Below are positions 1 to 7,812 of a DNA stretch of 64,000 nt, piece after piece. The position numbers were made by a program, and so were the translations under genes. The notes under the pieces are model-generated. The model saw only the letters and a program-made list of their open reading frames with translations, was not told the origin of the DNA and ran no database searches. Each line of letters begins with the position of its first letter. Within the stretch, counting starts at the first letter, position 1. Source of the stretch: Fodinibacter sp038258215 (GTDB lineage: Bacteria > Actinomycetota > Actinomycetes > Actinomycetales > Dermatophilaceae); contig JBBSQC010000004.1 of NCBI GenBank assembly GCA_038258215.1, positions 1 to 64,000 of the forward strand, read 5' to 3'.

Positions 1-65
1 CGGCGCGCCCCCGCGGATCACCGAGCCGCGGGGCCGCTCCGTGTCCGACACCGGATGCCGTCCGC

Positions 66-509
66 TCAGGTCGTGGGCACCGGGCCGTTGGCGTCAAAGG
101 GGTCGCTCGAGCCGCCGGGAAGCTGGCTCTGGCGGCCACCGGGGGCCTGGCCCGTGCCACCGGGAGCACCTTGTGGCCCACCGGGCAACTGGCCCTGGCC
201 GGTCCCTCCACCGGGGCGCCCCCCGAAACCCGTCGTCCCCTGCGTCTCCCCTTGCCCGACAGCCGCCGAAGCCCCGACGGCACCTGCGACCCCCAGCCCG
301 ACCGCGAGGGCTGCGGCCACCGCGGTCTTGCGTCCCGACCACCTCGGCGGCATCAGCGCTGGTGCCGTGCCACCAGTTGGCACTTGCTCGGTCTGCGGGG
401 AGGGAGTGACCGAAGAAGTCGCCGAGGTCGGCGCCGGTTCGGGCTCCGGGGTGGAGCTGGCCCATGCGGGGCGATCGGCGGGTGTCAACGGGTGGTCGTC
501 GTTCGTCAT
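66..509 (-). CDS. Small single-pass membrane protein with Gly/Gln/Pro-rich extracytoplasmic tail
   Basis: Unrecognised 147-residue protein. The first ~55 residues are hydrophilic and Pro/Ser/Thr/Glu-rich; a single hydrophobic Ala/Gly/Val segment follows at about residues 60-85, just after an RWSGRK stretch that should hold the N-terminus in the cytoplasm. The outer tail (~60 residues) is low-complexity, rich in Gly, Gln and Pro with PGG repeats. I chose the ATG at 509 because the coding-like composition begins there; a GTG nine bases upstream is also possible and neither has a clear ribosome site. It is divergent from the response regulator at 647. A similar Gly-rich tract occurs in the GT39 protein at 4283, so both may serve one envelope function; this is inference. 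No enzymatic motif is visible. Confidence 0.65.
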   Translation of the reverse strand: MTNDDHPLTPADRPAWASSTPEPEPAPTSATSSVTPSPQTEQVPTGGTAPALMPPRWSGRKTAVAAALAVGLGVAGAVGASAAVGQGETQGTTGFGGRPGGGTGQGQLPGGPQGAPGGTGQAPGGRQSQLPGGSSDPFDANGPVPTT

Positions 510-646
510 GGATGTCACGGTGCACCGCCCGCCTGTGCGGCGGCTGTCCGGGAGCCAGTGCTCGGCTGGCAACCATGCGCCTCGGCCACAGGAAGCACAC
601 AGGAAACCCATGGACTCACCCCAGCAGCGGCACACACACTAGATCC

Positions 647-1384
647 ATGAACACGACCCGCGATCGCACCGCTCCCGCGCTCCAGCGCCCCGACGGGTCT
701 CCGGTGCGGGTCCTCGTCGTCGACGACGAGCCAAACCTCACCGAGCTCCTCGCGATGGCGCTGCGCTACGAGGGGTGGGAGGTGCGTTCCGCCGGAAGCG
801 GATTGACGGCGGTACACACCGCCAAGGAGTTCGCACCCGACGTCGTCGTGCTCGACATGATGCTCCCCGACTTCGACGGGCTGGAGGTGCTCCGCAGGAT
901 GCGCGGCGAGGACCCGAACGTGCCGGTGCTCTTCCTCACCGCGAAGGACGCCGTCGAGGACCGCGTCGCCGGCCTCACCGCCGGTGGCGACGACTACGTG
1001 ACCAAGCCGTTCAGCCTGGAGGAGGTCGTCGCACGGCTGCGGGCGCTGATGCGGCGCACCGCGGTCTCGACGGAGGCTGCCGGCTCCATGCTGGTGGTCG
1101 GGGACCTCACCATGGACGAGGACAGCCACGAGGTCACCCGAGGCGGTGAGGAGATCGCCTTGACGGCAACCGAGTTCGAGCTCCTTCGCTATCTCATGCG
1201 CAACCCGAAGCGGGTCCTCTCCAAGGCGCAGATCCTCGACCGCGTCTGGAACTACGACTTCGGCGGCCAGGCCAACGTCGTCGAGCTATACATCTCCTAC
1301 CTGCGCAAGAAGATCGACGCCGGCCGGGAGCCGATGATCCACACCATGCGCGGGGTCGGCTACGTCCTCAAGCCCGCCGGCTGA
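647..1384 (+). CDS. OmpR/PhoB-family response regulator
   Basis: Transcription factor of a two-component system (245 aa). The receiver domain spans about residues 20-135, with the acidic pair at Asp26-Asp27, phospho-acceptor Asp70 (in VVVLDMMLPD), Thr98 and Lys120 (in DYVTKPF). A C-terminal winged-helix domain (about 150-242) has the typical ELLRYLMRNPKRVLSK and VVELYISYLRKKID signatures. I start it at the ATG at 647, where similarity to the family begins; the longer reading frame upstream is not coding-like. No Shine-Dalgarno precedes it, so the mRNA may be leaderless. The partner kinase starts 12 bp downstream, and the pair probably forms an operon. The regulated genes are unknown; the neighbouring envelope glycosyltransferases at 4283-7611 are plausible targets. 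Confidence 0.93.
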   Translation: MNTTRDRTAPALQRPDGSPVRVLVVDDEPNLTELLAMALRYEGWEVRSAGSGLTAVHTAKEFAPDVVVLDMMLPDFDGLEVLRRMRGEDPNVPVLFLTAKDAVEDRVAGLTAGGDDYVTKPFSLEEVVARLRALMRRTAVSTEAAGSMLVVGDLTMDEDSHEVTRGGEEIALTATEFELLRYLMRNPKRVLSKAQILDRVWNYDFGGQANVVELYISYLRKKIDAGREPMIHTMRGVGYVLKPAG

Positions 1385-1396
1385 CCGGCATCCGGT

Positions 1397-2881
1397 ATGC
1401 CGCCCCATCCCTCCCGCTGGACGCTTCGAGCCAAGCTGCTCGCGTCGGTGCTCACGCTGTTCATCTTCGTCATGCTCGCGACCAGCGCCCTCACGGTGCT
1501 CGAGACGCGGCGCTACCTCACCGAGCGGCTCGCCGAGGACCTCCAGACTGCCGTGGTGCGGGTCGACGACCGTCGCGAGGTGCTGGGCGGACCTCCCACC
1601 GACGCCGGTCCCGGGAAGGGCGACGGCCCTGGCGGGTATCCGGGCTCGGTCTCCCCGGTGCTGGTCCTCGGCTTGACCCCGAGCGGTGAGGTCGCCGTCG
1701 ACCACCGCGGAGAGACCCTCAATGCCGTCGTCAACGGGGAGGGGCTGGACGACACCCTGACGTCATCGGAGATCTCTCGCATCAGCTCGGCCGCGCGGGT
1801 CGGGGACGAGCCGGTGCGGATCTCCCTGGGCGATGACGTCGGCGGCTACCTCGTGAGCTCGCGCCCGTTGGCCGGGGGTGGGGTGATCTACATCGGTGTG
1901 TCCACCGAGCCCGTCGACCAGCTGCTCGCCAAGCTGCTCGGGGTCGTCGTCGCAGGAACGGCGATCGGCCTGGTGGTCGTGGCCGGCGCAGGGAGCGTCC
2001 TGATCCGGCGGAGCCTGGCACCCCTCGACCGGGTCGCCGCCACGGCACGACGGGTCTCGCACCTCAAGCTCGACTCCGGAGAGGTCGCCCTCGCCGAGAG
2101 GGTGCCGGCCCACGACGCCGACGCCCGCACGGAGGTCGGTCAGGTCGGCCTGGCGCTCAACACGATGCTCGACAACGTCGAGTCGGCCCTCACCTCGAGG
2201 CAGGACAGCGAGATGCGGGTGCGCCAGTTCGTCGCGGATGCCTCCCACGAGCTCCGCACCCCGCTCGCTTCCATCCGTGGCTACGCCGAGGTCACCAGAC
2301 GGGAGGAGGACCCCGTGCCACCGACGGTGACCCACGCGATCGGGCGGGTCGAGTCCGAGGCCCTACGCATGCAGGAGCTCGTCGAGGACCTGTTGCTCCT
2401 GGCCCGCCTGGACTCCGGGCGACCCCTGGAGCAGGAGCCGGTCGACCTGAGCCTGATGGCGATGAATGCCGTGAGCGACGCCCACGCCGCGGCGCCCGAC
2501 CACGGCTGGGAGCTCGACCTACCCGACGAGCCGATCGAGGTGACCGGCGACGGCGCTCGGCTGCACCAGGTGCTGGCCAACCTGCTCGCCAACGCGGGCA
2601 CCCACACCCCACCGGGCACCAGGGTCGTGACCCGGCTGCGGCCCGAGGGTGAGGTGGTGCGGCTCTCGGTGAGCGACGACGGGCCCGGAGTGCCGGCATC
2701 CCTTCAGGGGACCGTGTTCGAGCGGTTCACCCGCGGTGACGACTCCCGCAACCGGGCGAGCGGCTCGAGCGGTCTGGGGCTGAGCATCGTGGCCGCGGTC
2801 GGCCACGCGCACGGTGGGCGGGTGGAGGTGTCCAGCCGCCCCGGCGACACGACGTTCTCCGTGCTGCTCCCCGCCCACTGA
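1397..2881 (+). CDS. Sensor histidine kinase
   Basis: Membrane sensor kinase (494 aa) paired with the response regulator just upstream. One membrane helix lies near residues 10-32, then an extracytoplasmic sensor region of about 140 residues, a second helix near 175-200, a HAMP linker, and the dimerisation domain with phospho-acceptor His284 in SHELRTPLASIRGY. The ATPase domain shows an N-box (NLLANAGTHTP), a G1 box (DDGPGVP) and a G2 box (GLGLSIV). The N-box has Gly-Thr where Asn-Ala-x-Lys is commoner, but this variation is seen in actinobacterial kinases. The start ATG at 1397 lacks an obvious ribosome site and may rely on coupling to the upstream gene. The signal sensed is unknown. The gene ends 4 bp before the convergent GNAT gene with no terminator between them. 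Confidence 0.93.
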   Translation: MPPHPSRWTLRAKLLASVLTLFIFVMLATSALTVLETRRYLTERLAEDLQTAVVRVDDRREVLGGPPTDAGPGKGDGPGGYPGSVSPVLVLGLTPSGEVAVDHRGETLNAVVNGEGLDDTLTSSEISRISSAARVGDEPVRISLGDDVGGYLVSSRPLAGGGVIYIGVSTEPVDQLLAKLLGVVVAGTAIGLVVVAGAGSVLIRRSLAPLDRVAATARRVSHLKLDSGEVALAERVPAHDADARTEVGQVGLALNTMLDNVESALTSRQDSEMRVRQFVADASHELRTPLASIRGYAEVTRREEDPVPPTVTHAIGRVESEALRMQELVEDLLLLARLDSGRPLEQEPVDLSLMAMNAVSDAHAAAPDHGWELDLPDEPIEVTGDGARLHQVLANLLANAGTHTPPGTRVVTRLRPEGEVVRLSVSDDGPGVPASLQGTVFERFTRGDDSRNRASGSSGLGLSIVAAVGHAHGGRVEVSSRPGDTTFSVLLPAH

Positions 2882-2885
2882 CCCC

Positions 2886-3386
2886 TCACCCGTGGTCGAG
2901 GGGGAGGGTGTAGGCGATCAGGTCGACGGTGTCGGTCGGGCTCCAGTCACGATCCGGGAGCCGCTGGAAGCCCAGTCGGGAGTAGAGCCGGTGGGCGGCG
3001 AGCATCCGGGTGGACGAGCAGAGCACCAAGGCGGGCAGCCCCTCGGACCCTGCGCGGTCGACCACCAGCCGGGTCAACGCCTCCCCCACCCCTTGGCCAC
3101 GAGCGGCGGGATCGACCGCGAGACAACGCATCTCCGCCTCGGCGCCCCGGGCGATCTCGCAGAGCGGTGACCCGGGCGCCACGAATGTCGTCCCTCCGAG
3201 CACGGTGCCGTCCGAGCCCTCAGCCACCCACACCTCGCCGTCGCGGTCGCGCCCGGCCACGTCGGCGAGGAACTGGAGGTATGCCGCACCCGGCGGGATG
3301 AGCTCGTCCGAGACGTACGCCGTCGTCGTGATCTGGCCGACCCGCTGGTAGTCCTGCGGGTGAGCACGGCGCAGGAGTGGGAGCAC
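2886..3386 (-). CDS. GNAT-family N-acetyltransferase
   Basis: Predicted acetyl-CoA-dependent N-acetyltransferase of about 166 residues; substrate unknown. The acetyl-CoA pyrophosphate-binding motif A reads CLAVDPAARGQGVGEAL (Q/R-x-x-G-x-G/A type), followed by the helix around VVDRAG and motif B with AAHRLYSRLGF, the usual AxxLYxxxGF ending. I prefer the GTG at 3386 because GAGGA lies 7 bp before it; a GTG two codons upstream and longer forms are possible. The gene converges on the histidine kinase with a 4-bp gap. It is probably a stand-alone gene. The promoter would lie in the 113-bp divergent space before the gene at 3500. Confidence 0.85.
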   Translation of the reverse strand: MLPLLRRAHPQDYQRVGQITTTAYVSDELIPPGAAYLQFLADVAGRDRDGEVWVAEGSDGTVLGGTTFVAPGSPLCEIARGAEAEMRCLAVDPAARGQGVGEALTRLVVDRAGSEGLPALVLCSSTRMLAAHRLYSRLGFQRLPDRDWSPTDTVDLIAYTLPLDHG

Positions 3387-3499
3387 GCCCACATCCTCGC
3401 ACCCCGTCGATCGCCGAACGATCGAGTTCCACCGGTCGAATCCGCCGCTGTGGGAGGATCGATCGACGATCGTGGGCGTGCGACGAAGGGGTCGGGGAG

Positions 3500-4153
3500 A
3501 TGGCGGACGAGACGGTGGCCGATGCGCCCGCCCCTCAGGCTCATGGCACATCGCGAGGTCACCGCATCCAGGAGGTCCTCACGATCGTGGTGATCGCGGT
3601 CGTCGCGGTGCTCACCGCCTGGTGCGGTTTCGAGTCGTCCAAGTGGGGCGGGGAGATGTCGATCGCCTTCAGCCAGGCCTCCAGCGCGCGCATCCAGGCC
3701 TCGAACGCCGACGGCGAGGCCCGTGACGCCCGGGCCCTCGACCTCACCATCTACGCGCAGTGGGTCGCCGCCGTCGCGGAGGAGCGGCAGGGTCTCGCCG
3801 ACTACATCGAGGCCCGCTTCACCCCGTACTTCAAGGTCGCCTTCGACGAGTGGGATGCAGGCGGTCGAAGCCTGAACTCCCCTCTGGCGGAGGAGTCCTA
3901 CCAGCCACCAGGCCAGGCCGAGGCCGAGCAGCTCTCGTCGCAGGCCGACACGAAGTTCGCCCAGGCCCTGGAGAACAACGCGCGGGGAGATCGCTACTCG
4001 CTGCTGACCGTGCTCTTCGCCCTCGTGCTCTTCTTCGCCGCGATGAGCAGCCGCAACTTCGCACCGTGGGCCGCGCGCACCTTCCTGGGGCTGGCCGCGG
4101 TGCTGGCCCTCACGGGCGCCGCCATCATGACGACCTTCCCCATCCTCGTCTGA
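3500..4153 (+). CDS. Hypothetical membrane protein, three predicted membrane segments
   Basis: Protein of 217 residues of unknown function. One hydrophobic helix lies near residues 22-43, followed by a long soluble region of about 110 residues predicted helical (FSQASSARIQASNADGEARD, EERQGLADYIEARF), then two closely spaced C-terminal helices (about 165-183 and 190-212). The layout resembles the DUF4337-type membrane proteins, but I cannot assign it to that family with certainty. The ATG at 3500 follows a GGGGAG stretch. It is divergent from the GNAT gene and followed by a palindromic repeat (4161-4212). No catalytic motif is visible. Confidence 0.75.
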   Translation: MADETVADAPAPQAHGTSRGHRIQEVLTIVVIAVVAVLTAWCGFESSKWGGEMSIAFSQASSARIQASNADGEARDARALDLTIYAQWVAAVAEERQGLADYIEARFTPYFKVAFDEWDAGGRSLNSPLAEESYQPPGQAEAEQLSSQADTKFAQALENNARGDRYSLLTVLFALVLFFAAMSSRNFAPWAARTFLGLAAVLALTGAAIMTTFPILV

Positions 4154-4160
4154 CTCCCCG

Positions 4161-4212
4161 CGAGTCGTGTGCTCGGGTGGCTCCCCGCGCCACCACTTGA
4201 GCACGCGACTCG
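4161..4212. repeat. Intergenic palindrome, GAGTCGTGTGCT family, copy A
   Basis: Imperfect inverted repeat. The left arm begins CGAGTCGTGTGCTC and the right arm ends GAGCACGCGACTCG, about 20 bp each around a short GC-rich centre. It starts 7 bp after the stop codon of the preceding membrane protein gene. A second copy with the same arm sequence lies at 17444-17494. It may act as a terminator, but it lacks a T-run and its sequence is conserved between unrelated loci, which points to a repeat family. Confidence 0.75.
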
Positions 4213-4282
4213 GCGTAGGTTCTGACGACCGGGACAGCACGGCCACAGCGAGCGCACAGTGTGCGTCGGCACCGTCGGGGGC

Positions 4283-6343
4283 ATGGACACGGCAACCCTC
4301 CCCGCGAGCACCCCACCCGGCACGGCATTCGAGGATCGGACGCCCCCACCGGGCGCCGGCGGTGGCGAGGCACGAGATGGTGGCCGGTTGCGCGGGATGG
4401 TGCGCGGCCCGGAGACCGACACACGTTGGGCACGACCGGCATTCATCGCCCTCCTCGGCCTGACCCTGCTCGCCTACCTCTGGAACCTCACTGCCAGCGG
4501 CTGGGCCAACAGCTTCTACTCGGCCGCGGTGCAGGCGGGCAGCGAGTCGTGGACCGCCTTCTTCTACGGCAGCCTGGATGCCGGGAACGCGATCACCGTC
4601 GACAAGCCCCCGGCGTCACTGTGGGCGATGGCCCTGTCCGTGCGCCTGCTGGGGCTCAGCTCGTTCGCGATCCTCCTGCCGCAGGTGCTCATGGGCGTCG
4701 GCACGGTCGCCGTGGTGCACGCCACCGTGCGCCGCCGCTTCGGCCACGGCCCAGCGCTGATCGCAGGGGCCGTGCTGGCGCTGACGCCGGTGGCCGTGCT
4801 GATGTTCAGGTTCAACAACCCCGACGCCCTGCTCACCCTGCTCATGGCGCTCGCCGCCTGGGCCACCCTGCACGCCGTCGACCGGGGCTCGGTGCGGTGG
4901 ATGGCCATCGCCGGGCTCTTCGTCGGCCTGGGCTTTCTCACCAAGTCCCTCCAGGTGCTGCTCGTGCTGCCGGCTCTCGGGCTCGTCTGGCTGGTTTGCG
5001 CCGACACCAACGTGCGCCGCCGCGTCCTGGGCGCGCTCGCGGGGCTCGGTGCCCTCGTGGCCAGCGCCGGGTGGTGGGTCGCGGTCGTCGAGCTGGTCCC
5101 GGCCTCGATGCGCCCCTACGTCGGCGGCAGCCAGAGCGACTCATTCCTCGAGCTGACCTTCGGCTACAACGGCCTGGGCCGACTCGACGGCACCGAGGTT
5201 GGCCGCGTCGGCGGCGGTGGAGGCGGCGGAGGCAGTGCGTTCTCCGGTGACGCCGGCATTCTGCGCATGTCCGGGTCCACGATCGGCGGCCAGATCTCCT
5301 GGCTGCTCCCGGCCGCCCTGATGCTCCTGCTCGCCGGGCTGGCGTTCCGTGGCCGGGCGCCTCGCACCGACGGGCGCCGCGCGGCATACCTCGTGTTCGG
5401 TGGCTGGCTCCTCGTCAGCGCACTGGTCTTCTCGCTGATGCAGGGGATCTTCCACGAGTACTACACCGTGGCCCTCGCGCCGCCCATCGCGGCCCTTCTC
5501 GGCATGGGCGCCGGTGAGGCGTGGGAGCGGCGCGACAAGGCATCGGGGGTCATCGTGCTCTCGGCGTCGAGCGCGGTCACCGCCGTGTGGGGGTTCGTGC
5601 TGCTCTCGCGCACGACCGACTACGGCTCATGGCTCCGATTCACCGTCCTGGCGCTCGGGCTCGCCGCAGCGTTCCTGCTGCTCGTGATCGACCGCCTCCA
5701 CCGCAGTGCGGTCGCGCTCGTCGCGGCGGCAGCGATCGGCGCCGGCCTCCTCGGCCCTGCGGCCTGGAGCGCCTCCACGCTGGCGACCGGGCACAGTGGG
5801 TCGATCGTGACCGCAGGCCCCTCCACCGGCGGCGGACCGGGCGGAGGGTTCGGTGGCGGACCCGGAGGGGGCGCCGGCGGCGGCACCGCTCCGAACGCCG
5901 GCGCCCTCCCGGGCGGCGGCCAGACCGGTGGCGGCCAGACCGGCGGCGGGATGAGCGGGCTGCTCGACGGGGTCACGCCCAGCACCGAGGTCGTCGCCGC
6001 CCTGAGCGCGGACGCCGACTCCTTCACCTGGGTGGCCGCGGCCGTCGGCTCGCAGAACGCGGCGAGCCTCCAGCTGGCCACCGGCGACCCCGTGATGGCC
6101 GTCGGCGGGTTCAACGGCACCGACCCGAGCCCGACGCTCGCCGAGTTCCAACAGCGGGTGGCCGACGGGAAGATCCACTACTTCCTCGCCGGTGGCGGGT
6201 TCCAGGGCCAGCAGGGCGGGTCGAGCGCGAGTAGCGAGATCGGCACCTGGGTCGCCCAGGGCTTCACCGAGGTCGAGATCGGCGGCCAGACCTTCTACGA
6301 CCTGACCCAGACGTTGACCGGGGCGGCCGGGAGCACCTCATGA
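4283..6343 (+). CDS. GT39-family glycosyltransferase (YkcB-like mannosyltransferase/ArnT type)
   Basis: Multi-pass membrane glycosyltransferase (686 aa), predicted to move a sugar from a polyprenyl-phosphate donor to an envelope acceptor. After a ~50-residue cytoplasmic leader comes the first helix, then the first outer loop with the expected catalytic-type acidic motif SLDAGNAITVDKPPASLW, as in GT39/ArnT enzymes. About ten more membrane helices follow to roughly residue 500. A Gly-rich linker (about residues 515-560, GGGPGG/QTGGG repeats) joins a small extracytoplasmic domain (about 570-680) typical of YkcB-type proteins. The ATG at 4283 follows GGGGG; an upstream GTG at 4259 is possible. 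It overlaps the next gene by 4 nt (ATGA), so the two are translationally coupled, the same pairing as Bacillus ykcB-ykcC. Acceptor and sugar are not known. Confidence 0.88.
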   Translation: MDTATLPASTPPGTAFEDRTPPPGAGGGEARDGGRLRGMVRGPETDTRWARPAFIALLGLTLLAYLWNLTASGWANSFYSAAVQAGSESWTAFFYGSLDAGNAITVDKPPASLWAMALSVRLLGLSSFAILLPQVLMGVGTVAVVHATVRRRFGHGPALIAGAVLALTPVAVLMFRFNNPDALLTLLMALAAWATLHAVDRGSVRWMAIAGLFVGLGFLTKSLQVLLVLPALGLVWLVCADTNVRRRVLGALAGLGALVASAGWWVAVVELVPASMRPYVGGSQSDSFLELTFGYNGLGRLDGTEVGRVGGGGGGGGSAFSGDAGILRMSGSTIGGQISWLLPAALMLLLAGLAFRGRAPRTDGRRAAYLVFGGWLLVSALVFSLMQGIFHEYYTVALAPPIAALLGMGAGEAWERRDKASGVIVLSASSAVTAVWGFVLLSRTTDYGSWLRFTVLALGLAAAFLLLVIDRLHRSAVALVAAAAIGAGLLGPAAWSASTLATGHSGSIVTAGPSTGGGPGGGFGGGPGGGAGGGTAPNAGALPGGGQTGGGQTGGGMSGLLDGVTPSTEVVAALSADADSFTWVAAAVGSQNAASLQLATGDPVMAVGGFNGTDPSPTLAEFQQRVADGKIHYFLAGGGFQGQQGGSSASSEIGTWVAQGFTEVEIGGQTFYDLTQTLTGAAGSTS

Positions 6344-7611
6344 CGACCGTGCTCGACGTGGTGGTGCCCGTCCACGAGGAGGAGGCGGTGCTCGCGGCAT
6401 CCGTGCACCGGCTGCATGCGCACCTCGTGGCGACCTTCCCCTACCCGTTCCGGATCACCATCGCCGACAACGCGAGCACCGACCGCACCTGGCAGGTCGC
6501 CACCCACCTCGTCGACACCCTCCCCGGTGTGGCCGCCGTGCACCTCGAGGAGAAGGGGCGCGGCCGGGCGCTGGCCAGGGTGTGGTCGGAGTCCGACGCC
6601 ATCGTCCTGGCCTACCTGGATGTCGACCTGTCCACCGACCTCGATGCGCTGGGGCCGCTGGTCGCCCCGCTGATGTCGGGACACTCCGACGTGGCCATCG
6701 GCACCCGGCTGCACCGGTCGGCGCGGGTGGTCCGCGGCGCCAAGCGCGACGCGATCTCCCGCGGCTACAATGTGCTGCTCCGCGCCGGGCTAGGGGCCAG
6801 GTTCTCCGACGCGCAGTGCGGCTTCAAGGCCATCCGCGCCGACGTCGCCGCCGAGCTGCTGCCCCTGGTGCGGGACACCTCGTGGTTCTTCGACACCGAG
6901 CTGCTGGTGCTCGCGGAGCGTTGCGACCTGCGGGTGCACGAGGTGCCGGTGGACTGGTACGACGACCCCGACAGCCGGGTCGCGCTGGTGTCGACCGCTC
7001 GCGACGACCTCCGCGGGATGTGGCGTGTGGGACGGGACCTGGCCCTGGGCCGGCTGCCCGTCGACGACATCTCGCAGCGGATCGGACGACGCCCCCCACC
7101 GGCGGCACGGTCCATGCGCGGCGAGCTCACGGCGTTCGCGATCATCGGGGTGCTCAGCACCGTGGTGCACCTGGGCGGTTTCGTGGCCCTGCGGCAGGTG
7201 CTCGACTCGGCGCAGGTGGCCAACGGCGTCGCACTGCTCGTCGCGGCCGTCGCCAACACCGCCGCCAACCGGCGCTGGACGTTCGCGGTGCGCGGCCGAT
7301 CCGGTGCCGCACGACACCAGGCCCAGGGGCTCCTCGTCTTCGCCCTCACCCTGGCCATGACGACGGCCGGGCTCGACCTGCTCGGGGCCGCGATGCCGGA
7401 TGCCGCCACCTGGCTCGAGACCTCGGTGGTCGCCGTCACGACGGTGGTGGCAACCGCGGTGAAGTTCATCGCGATGAGGCTCTGGGTGTTCGCGCCGCGG
7501 GAAGGCCCGACCCGGGACGGCCCAATCCTGGAGGGCCCCTCCGTGTCGGCGTCGGAGTCGGAGTCCGCGCCGGCGGATCGCTCGAGGGCCACCGAACGAG
7601 CCCGGCCCTAG
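6340..7611 (+). CDS. GT2 glycosyltransferase with C-terminal GtrA domain (polyprenyl-phosphate sugar synthase type)
   Basis: Two-domain protein of 423 residues. The N-terminal GT2 domain (about residues 1-235) resembles dolichyl-phosphate-sugar synthases: it starts VLDVVVPVHEEE, has the acidic ADNASTDRTW and metal-binding AYLDVDLSTDL motifs, and a QCGFKAIR motif. A GtrA domain of four helices (about 255-390) follows, then a disordered acidic/Ser tail. The likely role is to make and flip a polyprenyl-phosphate-linked sugar that the GT39 enzyme just upstream uses as donor; the 4-nt ATGA overlap supports a joint function. The sugar itself cannot be deduced from the sequence. The gene is the last in its operon; a tRNA gene follows 60 bp downstream. 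Confidence 0.9.
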   Translation: MTTVLDVVVPVHEEEAVLAASVHRLHAHLVATFPYPFRITIADNASTDRTWQVATHLVDTLPGVAAVHLEEKGRGRALARVWSESDAIVLAYLDVDLSTDLDALGPLVAPLMSGHSDVAIGTRLHRSARVVRGAKRDAISRGYNVLLRAGLGARFSDAQCGFKAIRADVAAELLPLVRDTSWFFDTELLVLAERCDLRVHEVPVDWYDDPDSRVALVSTARDDLRGMWRVGRDLALGRLPVDDISQRIGRRPPPAARSMRGELTAFAIIGVLSTVVHLGGFVALRQVLDSAQVANGVALLVAAVANTAANRRWTFAVRGRSGAARHQAQGLLVFALTLAMTTAGLDLLGAAMPDAATWLETSVVAVTTVVATAVKFIAMRLWVFAPREGPTRDGPILEGPSVSASESESAPADRSRATERARP

Positions 7612-7671
7612 TGCGGGCGGTCGGGGCCACTTTGCTCGGCGGGTCGCTCCCCGGTTAACCTGTGCCACGTT

Positions 7672-7764
7672 GGAGGCGTCGCCTAGCCCGGTTTATGGCG
7701 CCGCACTGCTAATGCGGTTTGGGGTTACCCCCCATCGAGGGTTCAAATCCCTCCGCCTCCGCCA
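7672..7764 (+). tRNA. tRNA-Ser (anticodon GCT), CCA encoded
   Basis: Cloverleaf with acceptor arm GGAGGCG pairing with CGCCTCC, anticodon stem CCGCA/TGCGG, loop CTGCTAA and anticodon GCT at 7708-7710, a long class II variable arm (GGGGTTACCCCC) and the T-loop GGTTCAAATCC. The discriminator G is followed by an encoded CCA (7762-7764). It reads codons AGC/AGT. Confidence 0.97.
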
Positions 7765-7765
7765 C

Positions 7766-7810
7766 ACGGAGAAGGCCCCCGGACGCCATGCGACCGGGGG
7801 CCTTCTCCGT
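7766..7810. terminator. Bidirectional intrinsic terminator
   Basis: Perfect 17-bp inverted repeat (left arm ACGGAGAAGGCCCCCGG, right arm its complement) around an 11-nt loop. It lies between the tRNA-Ser gene and the convergent LCP gene, so it can serve both. Confidence 0.88.
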
Positions 7811-7812
7811 CG